Assembly (NCBI GenBank): GCA_019218445.1
Contig: JAHUUM010000002.1
Span: 1-64,000 of the forward strand
Direction: 5' to 3'
From: Weeksellaceae bacterium TAE3-ERU29
Lineage (GTDB): Bacteria > Bacteroidota > Bacteroidia > Flavobacteriales > Weeksellaceae
DNA: 64,000 nucleotides
Shown here: one piece after another, positions 9,357 to 17,664 of the stretch
Layout of the letters: the number at the start of each line of letters is the position of its first letter
Numbering within the stretch: the first letter of the stretch is position 1
Translations under genes and position numbers: made by a program
The notes under the pieces: generated by a model
Told to the model about the DNA's origin: nothing
What the model saw: the letters and a program-made list of their open reading frames with translations, nothing else
The model's database searches: none

Positions 9357-10574
9357 TTATTTAACTTCTGTAAAAAACAACGGATAACCATCAACATTAA
9401 TCACAGCTTTGTCCGACATTTTTCCGGTAGTGGGGTCATACACAAAAAATCCATTGCTGGTTTGAGTCTTCAAGCCAAAAACTACTTTATCTTTATACAA
9501 ACCAACTGCTGTCGCGAAATTGGTGCTTTTTGCAGTTCCTAAACGTTTGATAGTTTTAGCTTTTAGGTCTATCTCTACGGGGAAAATAGTTTCGTCTTCA
9601 AACCAATTAGGGCGAGGTGTAGAATAATATGCAGGAATATTCACAGTAGCATATACTTTTCCTCCACCTGCGTAGGCAATTCTTACTACATAATTGGCTT
9701 TGTTAGCTTCACCTTCGATAGGTGTAGAAGTAATATCAAATTGATAGTTTGAGTCAAAATCTTCCTCTCCATTTTTAATTCTTAAGAATCCTGCTTTATG
9801 ACCTAAAAATCCAAATCCTGAAATACAATTGATATAAATGTCCTTATTTTCATCCATAAAAATAGAATGAATATCTGTTTCCGGAACAGTAGGCATTGAC
9901 ATTCCCGCAGAACTTTCTGTAATCATTTTTTTAACTTCATCAGTCTTAGTGTCAATTAATAAAACATCTACTTTTGCTCGTGTAGGATCAGGTACGTGGT
10001 CTGCTCCCACTATTTGATTTAAAGCCACAAATAAAGTATTATCACGTACAATCATCTGACAAGGATCCGGATTTCCATCTCCTACTCCATAGGAGCTAAT
10101 ATCAATATTCTTAATATGTTTCAATGTATTTTTATCATAAATTCCAATTTTTCCGAGATAAGAATAGGATACATATATTTTATTATCTTTTACTGCTAAA
10201 CTATTTGCTCCTGCACTTGCAGGAAGTTGTGTTTTAGCTTTTTCAACCAATTCGCCATTCTCATAACCATACTTTGTAAAAATATTTTCTGGTGCTACCC
10301 AACCCGGTAATGAATATATATCATCTCCAATTACATAGTTTGGGTCAAAAGTTGGTAAAGCTCGTTTATTGTTATAGCTTTGAGGCTCTATTCCCTCAAT
10401 TAACTGCATATAAGCAGCTCCCATAGAACCATCGTTATTAGCTAAAGAAGTTCCTATAAGAACATCTTTTTTATTAGAATCCGGCATATCAGGTTTGTCA
10501 TCTGAACTACACGAAGCCATCAGAAGGATAGCTATAAAAGCAAGTGCTTGCCATTTTTTAATTGTTTTTTTCAT
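9357..10574 (-). CDS. Surface-type beta-propeller lipoprotein (XusB/DUF4374-like), copy 2
   Basis: A lipoprotein signal with lipobox MASC is followed by SSDDKPD, an acidic stretch typical of surface-exposed Bacteroidota lipoproteins. The body is repeated beta blades (KIYVSYSYLGKIGIYDKNT, LFVALNQIVGA, DIYINCISGFGFLGHKAG) that line up with those of the paralogue at 4149-5357; shared positions include the phrase SIFMDE-K-DIYI. It lies 30 bases after its TonB receptor. By analogy with XusAB it should bind a siderophore-like ligand at the cell surface; no ligand can be named. Confidence 0.7.
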   Translation of the reverse strand: MKKTIKKWQALAFIAILLMASCSSDDKPDMPDSNKKDVLIGTSLANNDGSMGAAYMQLIEGIEPQSYNNKRALPTFDPNYVIGDDIYSLPGWVAPENIFTKYGYENGELVEKAKTQLPASAGANSLAVKDNKIYVSYSYLGKIGIYDKNTLKHIKNIDISSYGVGDGNPDPCQMIVRDNTLFVALNQIVGADHVPDPTRAKVDVLLIDTKTDEVKKMITESSAGMSMPTVPETDIHSIFMDENKDIYINCISGFGFLGHKAGFLRIKNGEEDFDSNYQFDITSTPIEGEANKANYVVRIAYAGGGKVYATVNIPAYYSTPRPNWFEDETIFPVEIDLKAKTIKRLGTAKSTNFATAVGLYKDKVVFGLKTQTSNGFFVYDPTTGKMSDKAVINVDGYPLFFTEVK

Positions 10575-10604
10575 TTTTATAAAATTTAAGATTATACATT
10601 ATTT

Positions 10605-12947
10605 TTATTTTAATAAATACCTGATTTTTAAGGCATAATTTCTCCCCGGTAACGGACGGTTAAATTCGGATATCACTTTGGCATCCGTTATATTGTTGGC
10701 TTGAAATCCTATGGTAAAACGTTGATTCTTAAAGCTGTGTTCTAAACCTATATCGGTTGTAAAAGCTCGGGGAATTCTCCGTTGTTGATAAATACTTTGT
10801 TCAAAATCATAAAAATATTCTTCTACAAATGATGAATTCACGAACATTCGGCTGTTTTGTTCGTGTCCTCCAAATAAGTTTTCTCGGTGTAATTCCAATC
10901 CCGCATTCACGAAAAAATACGGAATATTCGGAATTCTGTCGCCTTTAGTAGGATTCGGTACAGAGCTGTTTTCTTGGTATTCGCGAGCATCTCGCAAATC
11001 TTGATAGGTAGCATTGGTATACAGATATAAAAAGGAAGTTGCATCCCATTTAATTTCCAGTTCTGCTCCGAGTGTTTGCATTTCACCAAAATTCACATAA
11101 TTGGATTGTAAAGGTCCGCCCACAAAACGAATCATATCTTTTAAGTGCATATAAAATCCATTCATTTCTACACTAAAACGTCTGTTTTTGCCTATTTTTT
11201 TGTCATATAGTAATCCTATATTTACACTTTTGTTTCGTTCAGGCGTAAGCGTTCCTGAAGGAGCAATTAGAAATCCATCACCGATAAGTTCCGTTTCGGA
11301 AGGCAGACGCACATCATACGAAAAAGAAGTTTTTAACAGAAAATCAGGCGTAAAACGATAACGAATGGCATTACTAATTCCCCAATCGTTTTTAACATTG
11401 TGAATATCCTCCACTTTTTTAACATCAAATATATCTGCTAATTTCGTTTTGATATTGTAATAATAATACTTAGCGGTCAGGGAGTTCAATAACTTATTTT
11501 CAAAAAGACGAATTTCATAATTTAACCCTGCTACATTACTGTTCATTCGGCTGTCAAAATTTGTTTTATGACCAATTGCTTTTTCTTTTAATGGATCTGT
11601 CGGAGAGGAAGATACATTTCTATAAGTAAGATTTAAATTTAAAGAACTCCAATCATTTAATAAATAATTGAGATTTAATCGGCTGATTAACGAATGTGTC
11701 GGAGTATTAGCATCGTTTGGTTGAGACCCTAAAATTTCGCCACCGTATCTGGTAATAGGAGGAGCCATTATACTTCCGTCCCAATTATAACGGTGCATTG
11801 CTTTGTTTTGGAATTTAAAAACAGAATATAAATAGCCTATACTTATATCAAAATCTAACCCCGTGGTTAAAAAATCTTCTTTTTCTAATTTATTATTAAT
11901 GAAGAAACCCTCAGAAAACCTCTCAGCTTCTTGTATATGATACTCTATACCTTGTAACTCTTTCTTGGTTTTTACATAAACTGACTCAAACTCAACCTTA
12001 TCAAACCACCATTTATTTTTTACTTTTAGTCCTCCTCCAATGGTTTTTTTCTCAAATTTATCGTGATTTCTTCTTACAAATTTGCCTTTTTCAAGAGGTA
12101 ATTCCATTTCATAATTGTTATCGGACGAAGTGTACGCCCCTCCTATTCCTATTTCGTATCCATTTTTATTGGTTTTTAGTACTGTGCTGGTTTTTTGAGT
12201 GTTAAAAGAAGCTATTTGATAACTCAAATCAACATAAAATGGTGGATATTCCTTTAGAACAACATTCACTGCTCCACCAACGGACGAACCTCCCAATTTA
12301 GCAGGAACAATACCTTTATAAATTTCAATCCGGTCTATCATATCCACAGGAATATCATTCAAATCAACAAAATCTGAATTGTCATTTAATGGAATTTCAT
12401 CAACAAAAATCCCTATCCGTTTTCCCTCTAAACCTCGTAATGAAATCCGTGAAGAACTTCCCACTCCTCCCGAAACTCTCATTTTTACGCCTACAGTACG
12501 TGACAAAACATCATTCACATCACTAACTGCCCCATTAATTTCCTTCATACTAATGACCGAAATAGGCATCGCTTGCTCTCTGAGTTTTCGCGATTTACTT
12601 TTACCTTCGACAGCCACTTCCGAAAGGTTAATCTTCCCTTCTTTTAATGAAAAAGAAAGTTCAATATTTTTGTTAGATTGTATTTGAATCCTTTGTGCTT
12701 GACTTTCATAACCAAGAAATGAAACCTCAACAATATAATTTCCTGTGGGAATACTGGTGATTTTAAAATTTCCGTTGGCATCAGTAGTAGTTCCTTTTGC
12801 AGTATTTTTCAGTAGAATATCTACACCTTGTAAAGGCATATTTGTAGCGTTTTCTGTAACCTTTCCTGATATTGAACCCGAATAGGATTGAGCATTTAAG
12901 TTGCTAAAAATTAGAAATATAAAAATAAACAAATATGTATGTTTCAT
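10605..12947 (-). CDS. TonB-dependent outer-membrane receptor, siderophore type, copy 2
   Basis: The architecture matches the receptor at 5397: signal peptide (1-19), carboxypeptidase-regulatory-like domain (about 25-105), plug (about 115-230; LRGLEGKRIGIFVDE, VPAKLGGSSVGGAVNVV) and a barrel ending in LKIRYLLK. The plug is far more conserved between the two than the barrel, suggesting paralogues adapted to different ligands. It heads an operon with the propeller lipoprotein and the VOC gene and is divergent from the second AraC regulator. The start at 12947 gives a good signal peptide (MKHTYLFIFIFLIF). Confidence 0.88.
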   Translation of the reverse strand: MKHTYLFIFIFLIFSNLNAQSYSGSISGKVTENATNMPLQGVDILLKNTAKGTTTDANGNFKITSIPTGNYIVEVSFLGYESQAQRIQIQSNKNIELSFSLKEGKINLSEVAVEGKSKSRKLREQAMPISVISMKEINGAVSDVNDVLSRTVGVKMRVSGGVGSSSRISLRGLEGKRIGIFVDEIPLNDNSDFVDLNDIPVDMIDRIEIYKGIVPAKLGGSSVGGAVNVVLKEYPPFYVDLSYQIASFNTQKTSTVLKTNKNGYEIGIGGAYTSSDNNYEMELPLEKGKFVRRNHDKFEKKTIGGGLKVKNKWWFDKVEFESVYVKTKKELQGIEYHIQEAERFSEGFFINNKLEKEDFLTTGLDFDISIGYLYSVFKFQNKAMHRYNWDGSIMAPPITRYGGEILGSQPNDANTPTHSLISRLNLNYLLNDWSSLNLNLTYRNVSSSPTDPLKEKAIGHKTNFDSRMNSNVAGLNYEIRLFENKLLNSLTAKYYYYNIKTKLADIFDVKKVEDIHNVKNDWGISNAIRYRFTPDFLLKTSFSYDVRLPSETELIGDGFLIAPSGTLTPERNKSVNIGLLYDKKIGKNRRFSVEMNGFYMHLKDMIRFVGGPLQSNYVNFGEMQTLGAELEIKWDATSFLYLYTNATYQDLRDAREYQENSSVPNPTKGDRIPNIPYFFVNAGLELHRENLFGGHEQNSRMFVNSSFVEEYFYDFEQSIYQQRRIPRAFTTDIGLEHSFKNQRFTIGFQANNITDAKVISEFNRPLPGRNYALKIRYLLK

Positions 12948-13062
12948 TACCGACTTTATCTATAATTTATTACCTTTGTTTGAAATTAGAATAAATCTTT
13001 ATAAGGCAAAATTAGTTACATTTGGTTATGATCTGTTTAATCTAAGGAAGAAATTTTTTAAT
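12948..13062. promoter_or_regulatory. Divergent control region of receptor locus 2 with face-to-face promoters
   Basis: The plus-strand -7 box TACCTTTG is at 12971-12978 and the minus-strand box TAATTTTG at 13007-13014, giving nearly the same spacing and facing orientation as in locus 1. The last ~35 bases before the AraC start are also similar in both loci (TTTAATCTAA, then TTTTTTAATATGG). Confidence 0.5.
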
Positions 13063-14055
13063 ATGGGGAAGTTTTATAACATACAAGAAGAGGATTTAAA
13101 AGAGCTGACAATAGATACTCGGTCAATTGTTCAATCTTATAAAGATAATACAAAAGTTGAGCAGAAATACGGAAAAGGCTTGGGGAATCTTAATATTACA
13201 ACGGAGAAAAAAGGCAATATTTATACTTTTGAGGCAGATATGAACTTCAATAAAGATATAAAACTATTAGAAGAATCTTTTCCCTTAGTGGCTTTATGCT
13301 TTAATTCAGGAAAATCATTTTATCAGAATTTGAATGTTAAAGATGAGGTACATCACGAGTTTAAAAACAATCATTGGGGACTTTTCTTTATAAATAATGA
13401 TCAAAAAGGTGAAGGGGTATATAGAAAAAATGCTCCGGTTAATTTCTTGTCTTATAATTTCTTACCTGATTTTTTCACTCAATTGGTAAACTTATACCCC
13501 GAAATGTTAGAATCGTCTTATAAGAGATTTCAAAAAGGAGAATCTTTTACTTTGACCGATGAGACAAAACCAATTAATAATGAAATTAGTTATGTTTTAG
13601 CACAATTACAACATGCTCATTTAATGGGAAATAGCAGTGCAATGTACACCGAAGCAAAAATTATAGAATTGTTGGCGTTACAATTTGATTTTGTATCGCA
13701 GAAGTCTCTCAAAAAAACAGAAAGCTCGCTTAAAACCAATAGTGATTATCATAAAATCCACGAGGCTCGTCATATTTTGCTTTCGGATATTGGTAATCCA
13801 CCAAGTATTAAAGAATTATCGTTGCAAGTCGGGATCAACGAAGATAAACTCAAAAAAGGTTTTAAAGAGGTTTTCGGCACAACGGTTTTCGGATATTTAT
13901 ATCAACACAAAATGTACCTTGCCAAGCAATATTTATTAGATTCTTCTTTACTTATCAATGAAATTGCCTTGCTTTGTGGATATGATTATGTATCCCATTT
14001 CTCAACGGCTTTTAAGCGATTTTGGGGGTGTACGCCGGGGGAGATGAGAGGGTGA
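13063..14055 (+). CDS. AraC-family transcriptional regulator, copy 2
   Basis: I start the gene at the ATG at 13063, giving 330 residues (MGKFYNIQEED), the same length as its paralogue at 7847 (MADFYSITEKD). The open frame extends upstream to 12901 but that part overlaps the divergent receptor gene and its promoter, so it is not coding. The C-terminal AraC domain (two helix-turn-helix units) is identical in protein sequence over the last ~60 residues to copy 1, while the N-terminal sensing half is only loosely similar. It probably controls the receptor operon at 12947. Its end is part of a repeat recurring at 14959. Confidence 0.88.
   Translation: MGKFYNIQEEDLKELTIDTRSIVQSYKDNTKVEQKYGKGLGNLNITTEKKGNIYTFEADMNFNKDIKLLEESFPLVALCFNSGKSFYQNLNVKDEVHHEFKNNHWGLFFINNDQKGEGVYRKNAPVNFLSYNFLPDFFTQLVNLYPEMLESSYKRFQKGESFTLTDETKPINNEISYVLAQLQHAHLMGNSSAMYTEAKIIELLALQFDFVSQKSLKKTESSLKTNSDYHKIHEARHILLSDIGNPPSIKELSLQVGINEDKLKKGFKEVFGTTVFGYLYQHKMYLAKQYLLDSSLLINEIALLCGYDYVSHFSTAFKRFWGCTPGEMRG
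13978..14055 (+). repeat. AraC-tail repeat, copy B
   Basis: The final 78 bases of AraC copy 2 match copies A and C with about three substitutions. After the stop codon the similarity ends abruptly, unlike A and C, which continue to match each other for about 38 more bases. Confidence 0.8.
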
Positions 14056-14123
14056 AGTTCTTTGAAAATAAAAATATTATGAGTATATTAGCCTACTTAT
14101 TTTTGATATATAAATTTAAAATT

Positions 14124-14357
14124 ATGCCTAGAAAATCAAATCACGTCGTGCCTTCAAAAGGTATAGGTTGGTCAGTTAAAAAATCCGGAGCTTCACGAGC
14201 TTCAAGAAATTTTACAACTAAGGAACAAGCAGTTAAATACGCTACTCAATTGAGTAAAAATGAAAGAACTGAATTATATATTCATAAGAGTAATGGTATG
14301 ATTCAAAACAAGAATTCATATGGAAATGATCCTTATCCTCCAAAAGATAAAAAATAA
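14124..14357 (+). CDS. DUF2188-family small protein
   Basis: I start at the ATG at 14124 (MPRKSNHVVPSKGIGWSVKK), 77 residues; the upstream frame extension runs into the AraC gene end. The pattern VVPSKGIGWSVKKSGASRAS, an alanine/lysine helix, and a C-terminal G-x-IQ-KNSYGNDPYPPKD is characteristic of DUF2188. Family members are small soluble proteins of unknown function, often next to genes of mobile or defence-type regions. Its stop overlaps the start of the next gene by one base (TAATG), implying translational coupling. The pair lies between two copies of the AraC-tail repeat, suggesting acquisition as a unit. Confidence 0.82.
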   Translation: MPRKSNHVVPSKGIGWSVKKSGASRASRNFTTKEQAVKYATQLSKNERTELYIHKSNGMIQNKNSYGNDPYPPKDKK

Positions 14358-14967
14358 TGTCATTTGAAAAGAATATTTTTATAAACTGTCCTTTTGATCA
14401 AAAATTTATAAACGACTTATTAAAACCTATGCTATATGTTTAATAAGAAATGATTTAAACCCAAGACTTGCTATTGAAGTTTCAGATTCAGGGCAATTCC
14501 GTTTAAAAAAAATAACAGAACTGATAAAGAGTTGTAAATTTAGTATTCATGATTTATCTAAAGTAAAATCTATTAAAGAAGATGAATATGCAAGAATGAA
14601 TATGCCTTTTGAATTAGGAATTGATTGGGGAATTAAGGAGGTACTTAAATCTGAAAAACAATTTTTAATATTAGAAGCTGAGAAATATGATTACATGAAA
14701 GCTTTGTCTGATATCAATGGATTAGATGTTAAAGTTCATGAGAATAATATTGAAACCTTATTTGAGTGTCTTTATGAATGGCTGAGCGAAACTCTAAAGA
14801 TTAGGAAGCAAGACCCACCTCTAAAATTATACTATGATTTTATAGACTATAATGCAAGTTTATTTGAAGAGAAATTATTAGAATTTAAATCTAAAAAAAT
14901 AGCCATTAACTATATAGAAAAGATAAGTATCCCGGAATATATAGCTGAAGTTAAAGAACGGATATGA
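14357..14967 (+). pseudogene. Frameshifted nucleotide-binding/TIR-like fold protein, partner of DUF2188
   Basis: Reading from ATG 14357 gives MSFEKNIFINCPFDQKFIND, then a stop near 14441. The family pattern resumes in the next frame with LIRNDLNPRLAIEVSDSG, then KSCKFSIHDLSK, then MNMPFELGIDWGIK. One missing T in the TTT at about 14438-14440 would restore one ~203-residue product. The core (FINCPFD, PRLAIE, SIHDLS, NMPFELG) is a widespread uncharacterised family that I believe has a flavodoxin/TIR-like fold; that is recollection, not a search. The last codons (ERI, stop) come from the AraC-tail repeat, so the natural C-terminus may be lost. It could be a true pseudogene or a sequencing error in a homopolymer. 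Confidence 0.7.
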
Positions 14968-15073
14968 TTATGTATCCCATTTCTCAACGGCATTTAAACG
15001 ATTTTGGGGGTGTACGCCGGGGGAGATGAGAAGGTGAAATCAACTTCTCGTTCTAAAAGCAAATAGTTGAAAT
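14959..15073 (+). repeat. AraC-tail repeat, copy C (orphan gene fragment)
   Basis: This is a detached fragment of an AraC gene end plus 3' flank. It matches copy A (8761-8877) almost perfectly, including ~38 bases after the stop, with one short indel and few substitutions. With copy B it forms direct repeats around the DUF2188 cassette. It has no start and is not expressed as a regulator. Confidence 0.85.
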
Positions 15074-15191
15074 AAATTATTCCCTTTTTTATTACTTTTT
15101 AGGACAAGACTGGTTTTCATATAAATTTATTTTCTATAAATTAGCCTTTATTTTCTGCCTTTTTTACAAAAAACAATTATATCAAAAATAA

Positions 15192-15800
15192 ATGCTTATG
15201 ATTTCCATCTACAATATTAAGCCACAATTTCAGAAACTCTTAATGCCTATACTTACTTTTCTCCACAAGAAAGGAATTTCCGCCAATCAAATTACAATAA
15301 GTGCTATTATTTTATCATTGGTTATCGGGGTTTTATTTTGGAATGCAGATAAAAATCATTGGTTATTTTTAGCTCTTCCCATAGGATTATTAGTGAGAAT
15401 GGCACTAAATGCTTTGGACGGAATGCTCGCTCGCAAATACAATCAAATTACTGCAAAAGGCGAATTATTAAATGAATTAGGCGATTGTATTTCTGATGTT
15501 TTTGTATTTTTCCCTTTATTAAAATTCCAACCGGAAAGCCTTTATTTAGTGGTTGTATTTATTGTTTTAAGTTTAATTAACGAATATGCGGGCATTATGG
15601 GGAAAGTTATCACGGGCGAAAGACGCTACGAAGGACCTATGGGCAAAAGCGACCGAGCCTTCTTATTGGGACTTTACGGAGTTTTGAGTTTCTTCTCTAT
15701 AAATATAACTTCTATTTCAAATTATATCTTTCTGATTTTGATAATTTTACTCGGTATCAGCACTTGGATACGTATCAAAAAAACATTGAAGGCAACATAA
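15192..15800 (+). CDS. CDP-alcohol phosphatidyltransferase-like membrane protein (YnbA-like)
   Basis: This 202-residue protein has about six membrane segments and the CDP-alcohol transferase signature in altered form. The usual D-x2-DG-x2-AR-x8-G-x3-D-x3-D appears here as N-A-L-DGMLAR (residues about 74-82), then G-ELL-N-ELG-D-CIS-D, so the first and third acidic positions are Asn. Such enzymes move a phosphatidyl group from CDP-diacylglycerol to an alcohol in the inner membrane. It heads a six-gene operon (10 bases to the next gene) resembling E. coli ynbABCD. ATGs at 15192 and 15198 are both possible. The acceptor alcohol is unknown. Confidence 0.85.
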   Translation: MLMISIYNIKPQFQKLLMPILTFLHKKGISANQITISAIILSLVIGVLFWNADKNHWLFLALPIGLLVRMALNALDGMLARKYNQITAKGELLNELGDCISDVFVFFPLLKFQPESLYLVVVFIVLSLINEYAGIMGKVITGERRYEGPMGKSDRAFLLGLYGVLSFFSINITSISNYIFLILIILLGISTWIRIKKTLKAT

Positions 15801-15810
15801 CCGAAAATAA

Positions 15811-16605
15811 ATGTCAAATTCCCAAAGTAAATATGCAGATGTACCGATTAGAATACGAAGTTGGCTGATTATCATTGTAATAGTGAGTATTGGTTTACTT
15901 CATCATACTTTAACTTGTCTTCTTTTTACTCTACTTTCTTTTATCGGATTTAAAGAATTTTTAGCTTTGGAAAAACAAAAAAATCGGGCAATGCTTTATA
16001 GTTTTGTCCCGTTAAGTCTTTTTCAATTTTATACCTCTTGGGAAAATAATTATGTCTTGTTCATCTTTATTGTTCCGTTATATGCCTTACTTTTAGGTTT
16101 ATTATGGAAACGAATTTGGATATTTTTAATCGGAATTTTTATCAATGTTTGGACATTAGGACACTTGGCTTTTATTCCAAAACTACTTAATAATCAGTTA
16201 TCAGGAATAAAACTTCTGTTATTTTTGATTATCCTAACAGAATTAAACGATGTCTTTCAATATTTATTCGGGAAAAGTTTAGGCAAACGAAAAATATCGC
16301 CTTTCATCAGTCCCAACAAAACGAAAGAAGGACTAATAGGTGCTGTCTTTTCCACTACGATTATTTCTATTCCAATGGGATTATTTTTGATTCCCGACAA
16401 GAATATTTTTCTATATTTGGGATTAGGATTTTTAATTTCCATAGTAGGTTTTTGCGGAGATTTATTTATTTCCGCGCTCAAACGAAAAGCCAATGTAAAA
16501 GATACAAGCAATTTGATACCGGGACATGGCGGTTTACTCGATAGAATGGATAGTCTTATTTTTATTTCACCGATTTTTTACGGATTGTGCCACCTTATTT
16601 TTTAG
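15811..16605 (+). CDS. Phosphatidate cytidylyltransferase-like protein (YnbB-like CdsA paralogue)
   Basis: The C-terminal region carries the CDP-diacylglycerol synthase signature nearly intact (residues about 225-250): SALKRKANVKDTS, then PGHGGLLDRMDS. About eight hydrophobic segments fill the rest. The enzyme family makes CDP-diacylglycerol from CTP and phosphatidate, which is the donor for the CDP-alcohol transferase encoded just upstream. Because cells already need a housekeeping CdsA, this second copy is likely dedicated to the operon's own lipid. It is separated from the patatin-like gene by 3 bases. Confidence 0.88.
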   Translation: MSNSQSKYADVPIRIRSWLIIIVIVSIGLLHHTLTCLLFTLLSFIGFKEFLALEKQKNRAMLYSFVPLSLFQFYTSWENNYVLFIFIVPLYALLLGLLWKRIWIFLIGIFINVWTLGHLAFIPKLLNNQLSGIKLLLFLIILTELNDVFQYLFGKSLGKRKISPFISPNKTKEGLIGAVFSTTIISIPMGLFLIPDKNIFLYLGLGFLISIVGFCGDLFISALKRKANVKDTSNLIPGHGGLLDRMDSLIFISPIFYGLCHLIF

Positions 16606-16608
16606 AAA

Positions 16609-17664
16609 ATGATACCACAAAAACCAAAATATAAAAATGCGATTATTTTTTCGGGAGGAGGCACTCGTTTTGCTTTGTATTGCGGAATGTACGAGGCTTG
16701 CGAAGAAATGGGAATAAAACCCGATCTCATTATTTCGGCGTGTGGAGGTACAATCGCTTCGGCTGTTATCAATTCATTTTCAACGCATAAAGAACGAAAA
16801 GAATATCTGCAATCCAACGAGTTTTATCAATTTATTCTTTCGTTAAAATTAACCCACGAACGCTATTTGCATCGTATCGGTTGGCTTTGTATCAAAAAAA
16901 TGCTTTCCTCAAAAAAAGCACCTTATATAGAAGACATTTTTAATCGGTATTTGGTGGATATTCCAATGGATATTTCAACGGGATTACCTTCTTTGGCGAG
17001 AGAGTTCAGTCCGTCTGTGCCTACAATCATCGTAGGCTCAAAATTACTTTTTGACAAAGCAGAAACAGGCAACTTTCGCCACAATAGAAAACTATATCAA
17101 AAAGTGCTTTTTACTGATGAACAAACTGCAAAATCCATTGATGAAAATTCAATAAAAATCCATTCAGAAAACTATAAAACAAGTGCGGTGGACGACAAAA
17201 TTACAGTAAAAACGGATATTCCTTTACTTATAGCAACACGAATTTCAGTATCGGATATGTTTTATATGAGTCCCGTTTTTTGGCAAAATCATTATTATGC
17301 GGGTGGGGCAATTGACTTGTTACCCGCTGAATTAGCTTTGTCATTGGCAGAAAATATTATTTATGAGAAAAAACAAAATTACACCCGTTTGGAAGAGGCT
17401 CTTGTTCGGGCAGTTTTAGGCTTTAGCGGAAATGCTCGTTGGGAAGAAATCGAAAAAATCCTTCCTAAAAAATATGCTGTAAACACTACGGACGCTTCTA
17501 CCTTTTTCAAAGGTCATTATGTTTCAAAAAAGATTGATTTAAAGCGATTTGGCATCAAATTAGAAAAACCTTTCAGCTTTCAGAAATTTGTTAAAGATAT
17601 CGATTTTCAGTGGCAATACGGATATAATCGAACATTAGAAATGCTTAAAAAAGAAAGAAAATGA
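16609..17664 (+). CDS. Patatin-like phospholipase-family protein with altered catalytic dyad
   Basis: The N-terminus shows the oxyanion-hole loop of patatins (IIFSGGGTRFALYCG, residues about 11-25). The nucleophile elbow, normally GxSxG, reads SACGG (about residues 43-47), with Cys where the Ser should be. The second catalytic element, normally DG(G/A), reads YYAGGAIDLLP (about 226-236), with Ala in place of Asp. So either chemistry is changed (Cys nucleophile) or it is a non-catalytic lipid-binding member. Length 351. It overlaps the SDR gene by 4 bases (ATGA), indicating coupling within the lipid operon. Confidence 0.8.
   Translation: MIPQKPKYKNAIIFSGGGTRFALYCGMYEACEEMGIKPDLIISACGGTIASAVINSFSTHKERKEYLQSNEFYQFILSLKLTHERYLHRIGWLCIKKMLSSKKAPYIEDIFNRYLVDIPMDISTGLPSLAREFSPSVPTIIVGSKLLFDKAETGNFRHNRKLYQKVLFTDEQTAKSIDENSIKIHSENYKTSAVDDKITVKTDIPLLIATRISVSDMFYMSPVFWQNHYYAGGAIDLLPAELALSLAENIIYEKKQNYTRLEEALVRAVLGFSGNARWEEIEKILPKKYAVNTTDASTFFKGHYVSKKIDLKRFGIKLEKPFSFQKFVKDIDFQWQYGYNRTLEMLKKERK

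Noticed and set aside
12901-13062. N-terminal extension of the second AraC regulator
   Set aside because: It overlaps the divergent receptor gene and promoter boxes, and the paralogue starts exactly at the equivalent of 13063.
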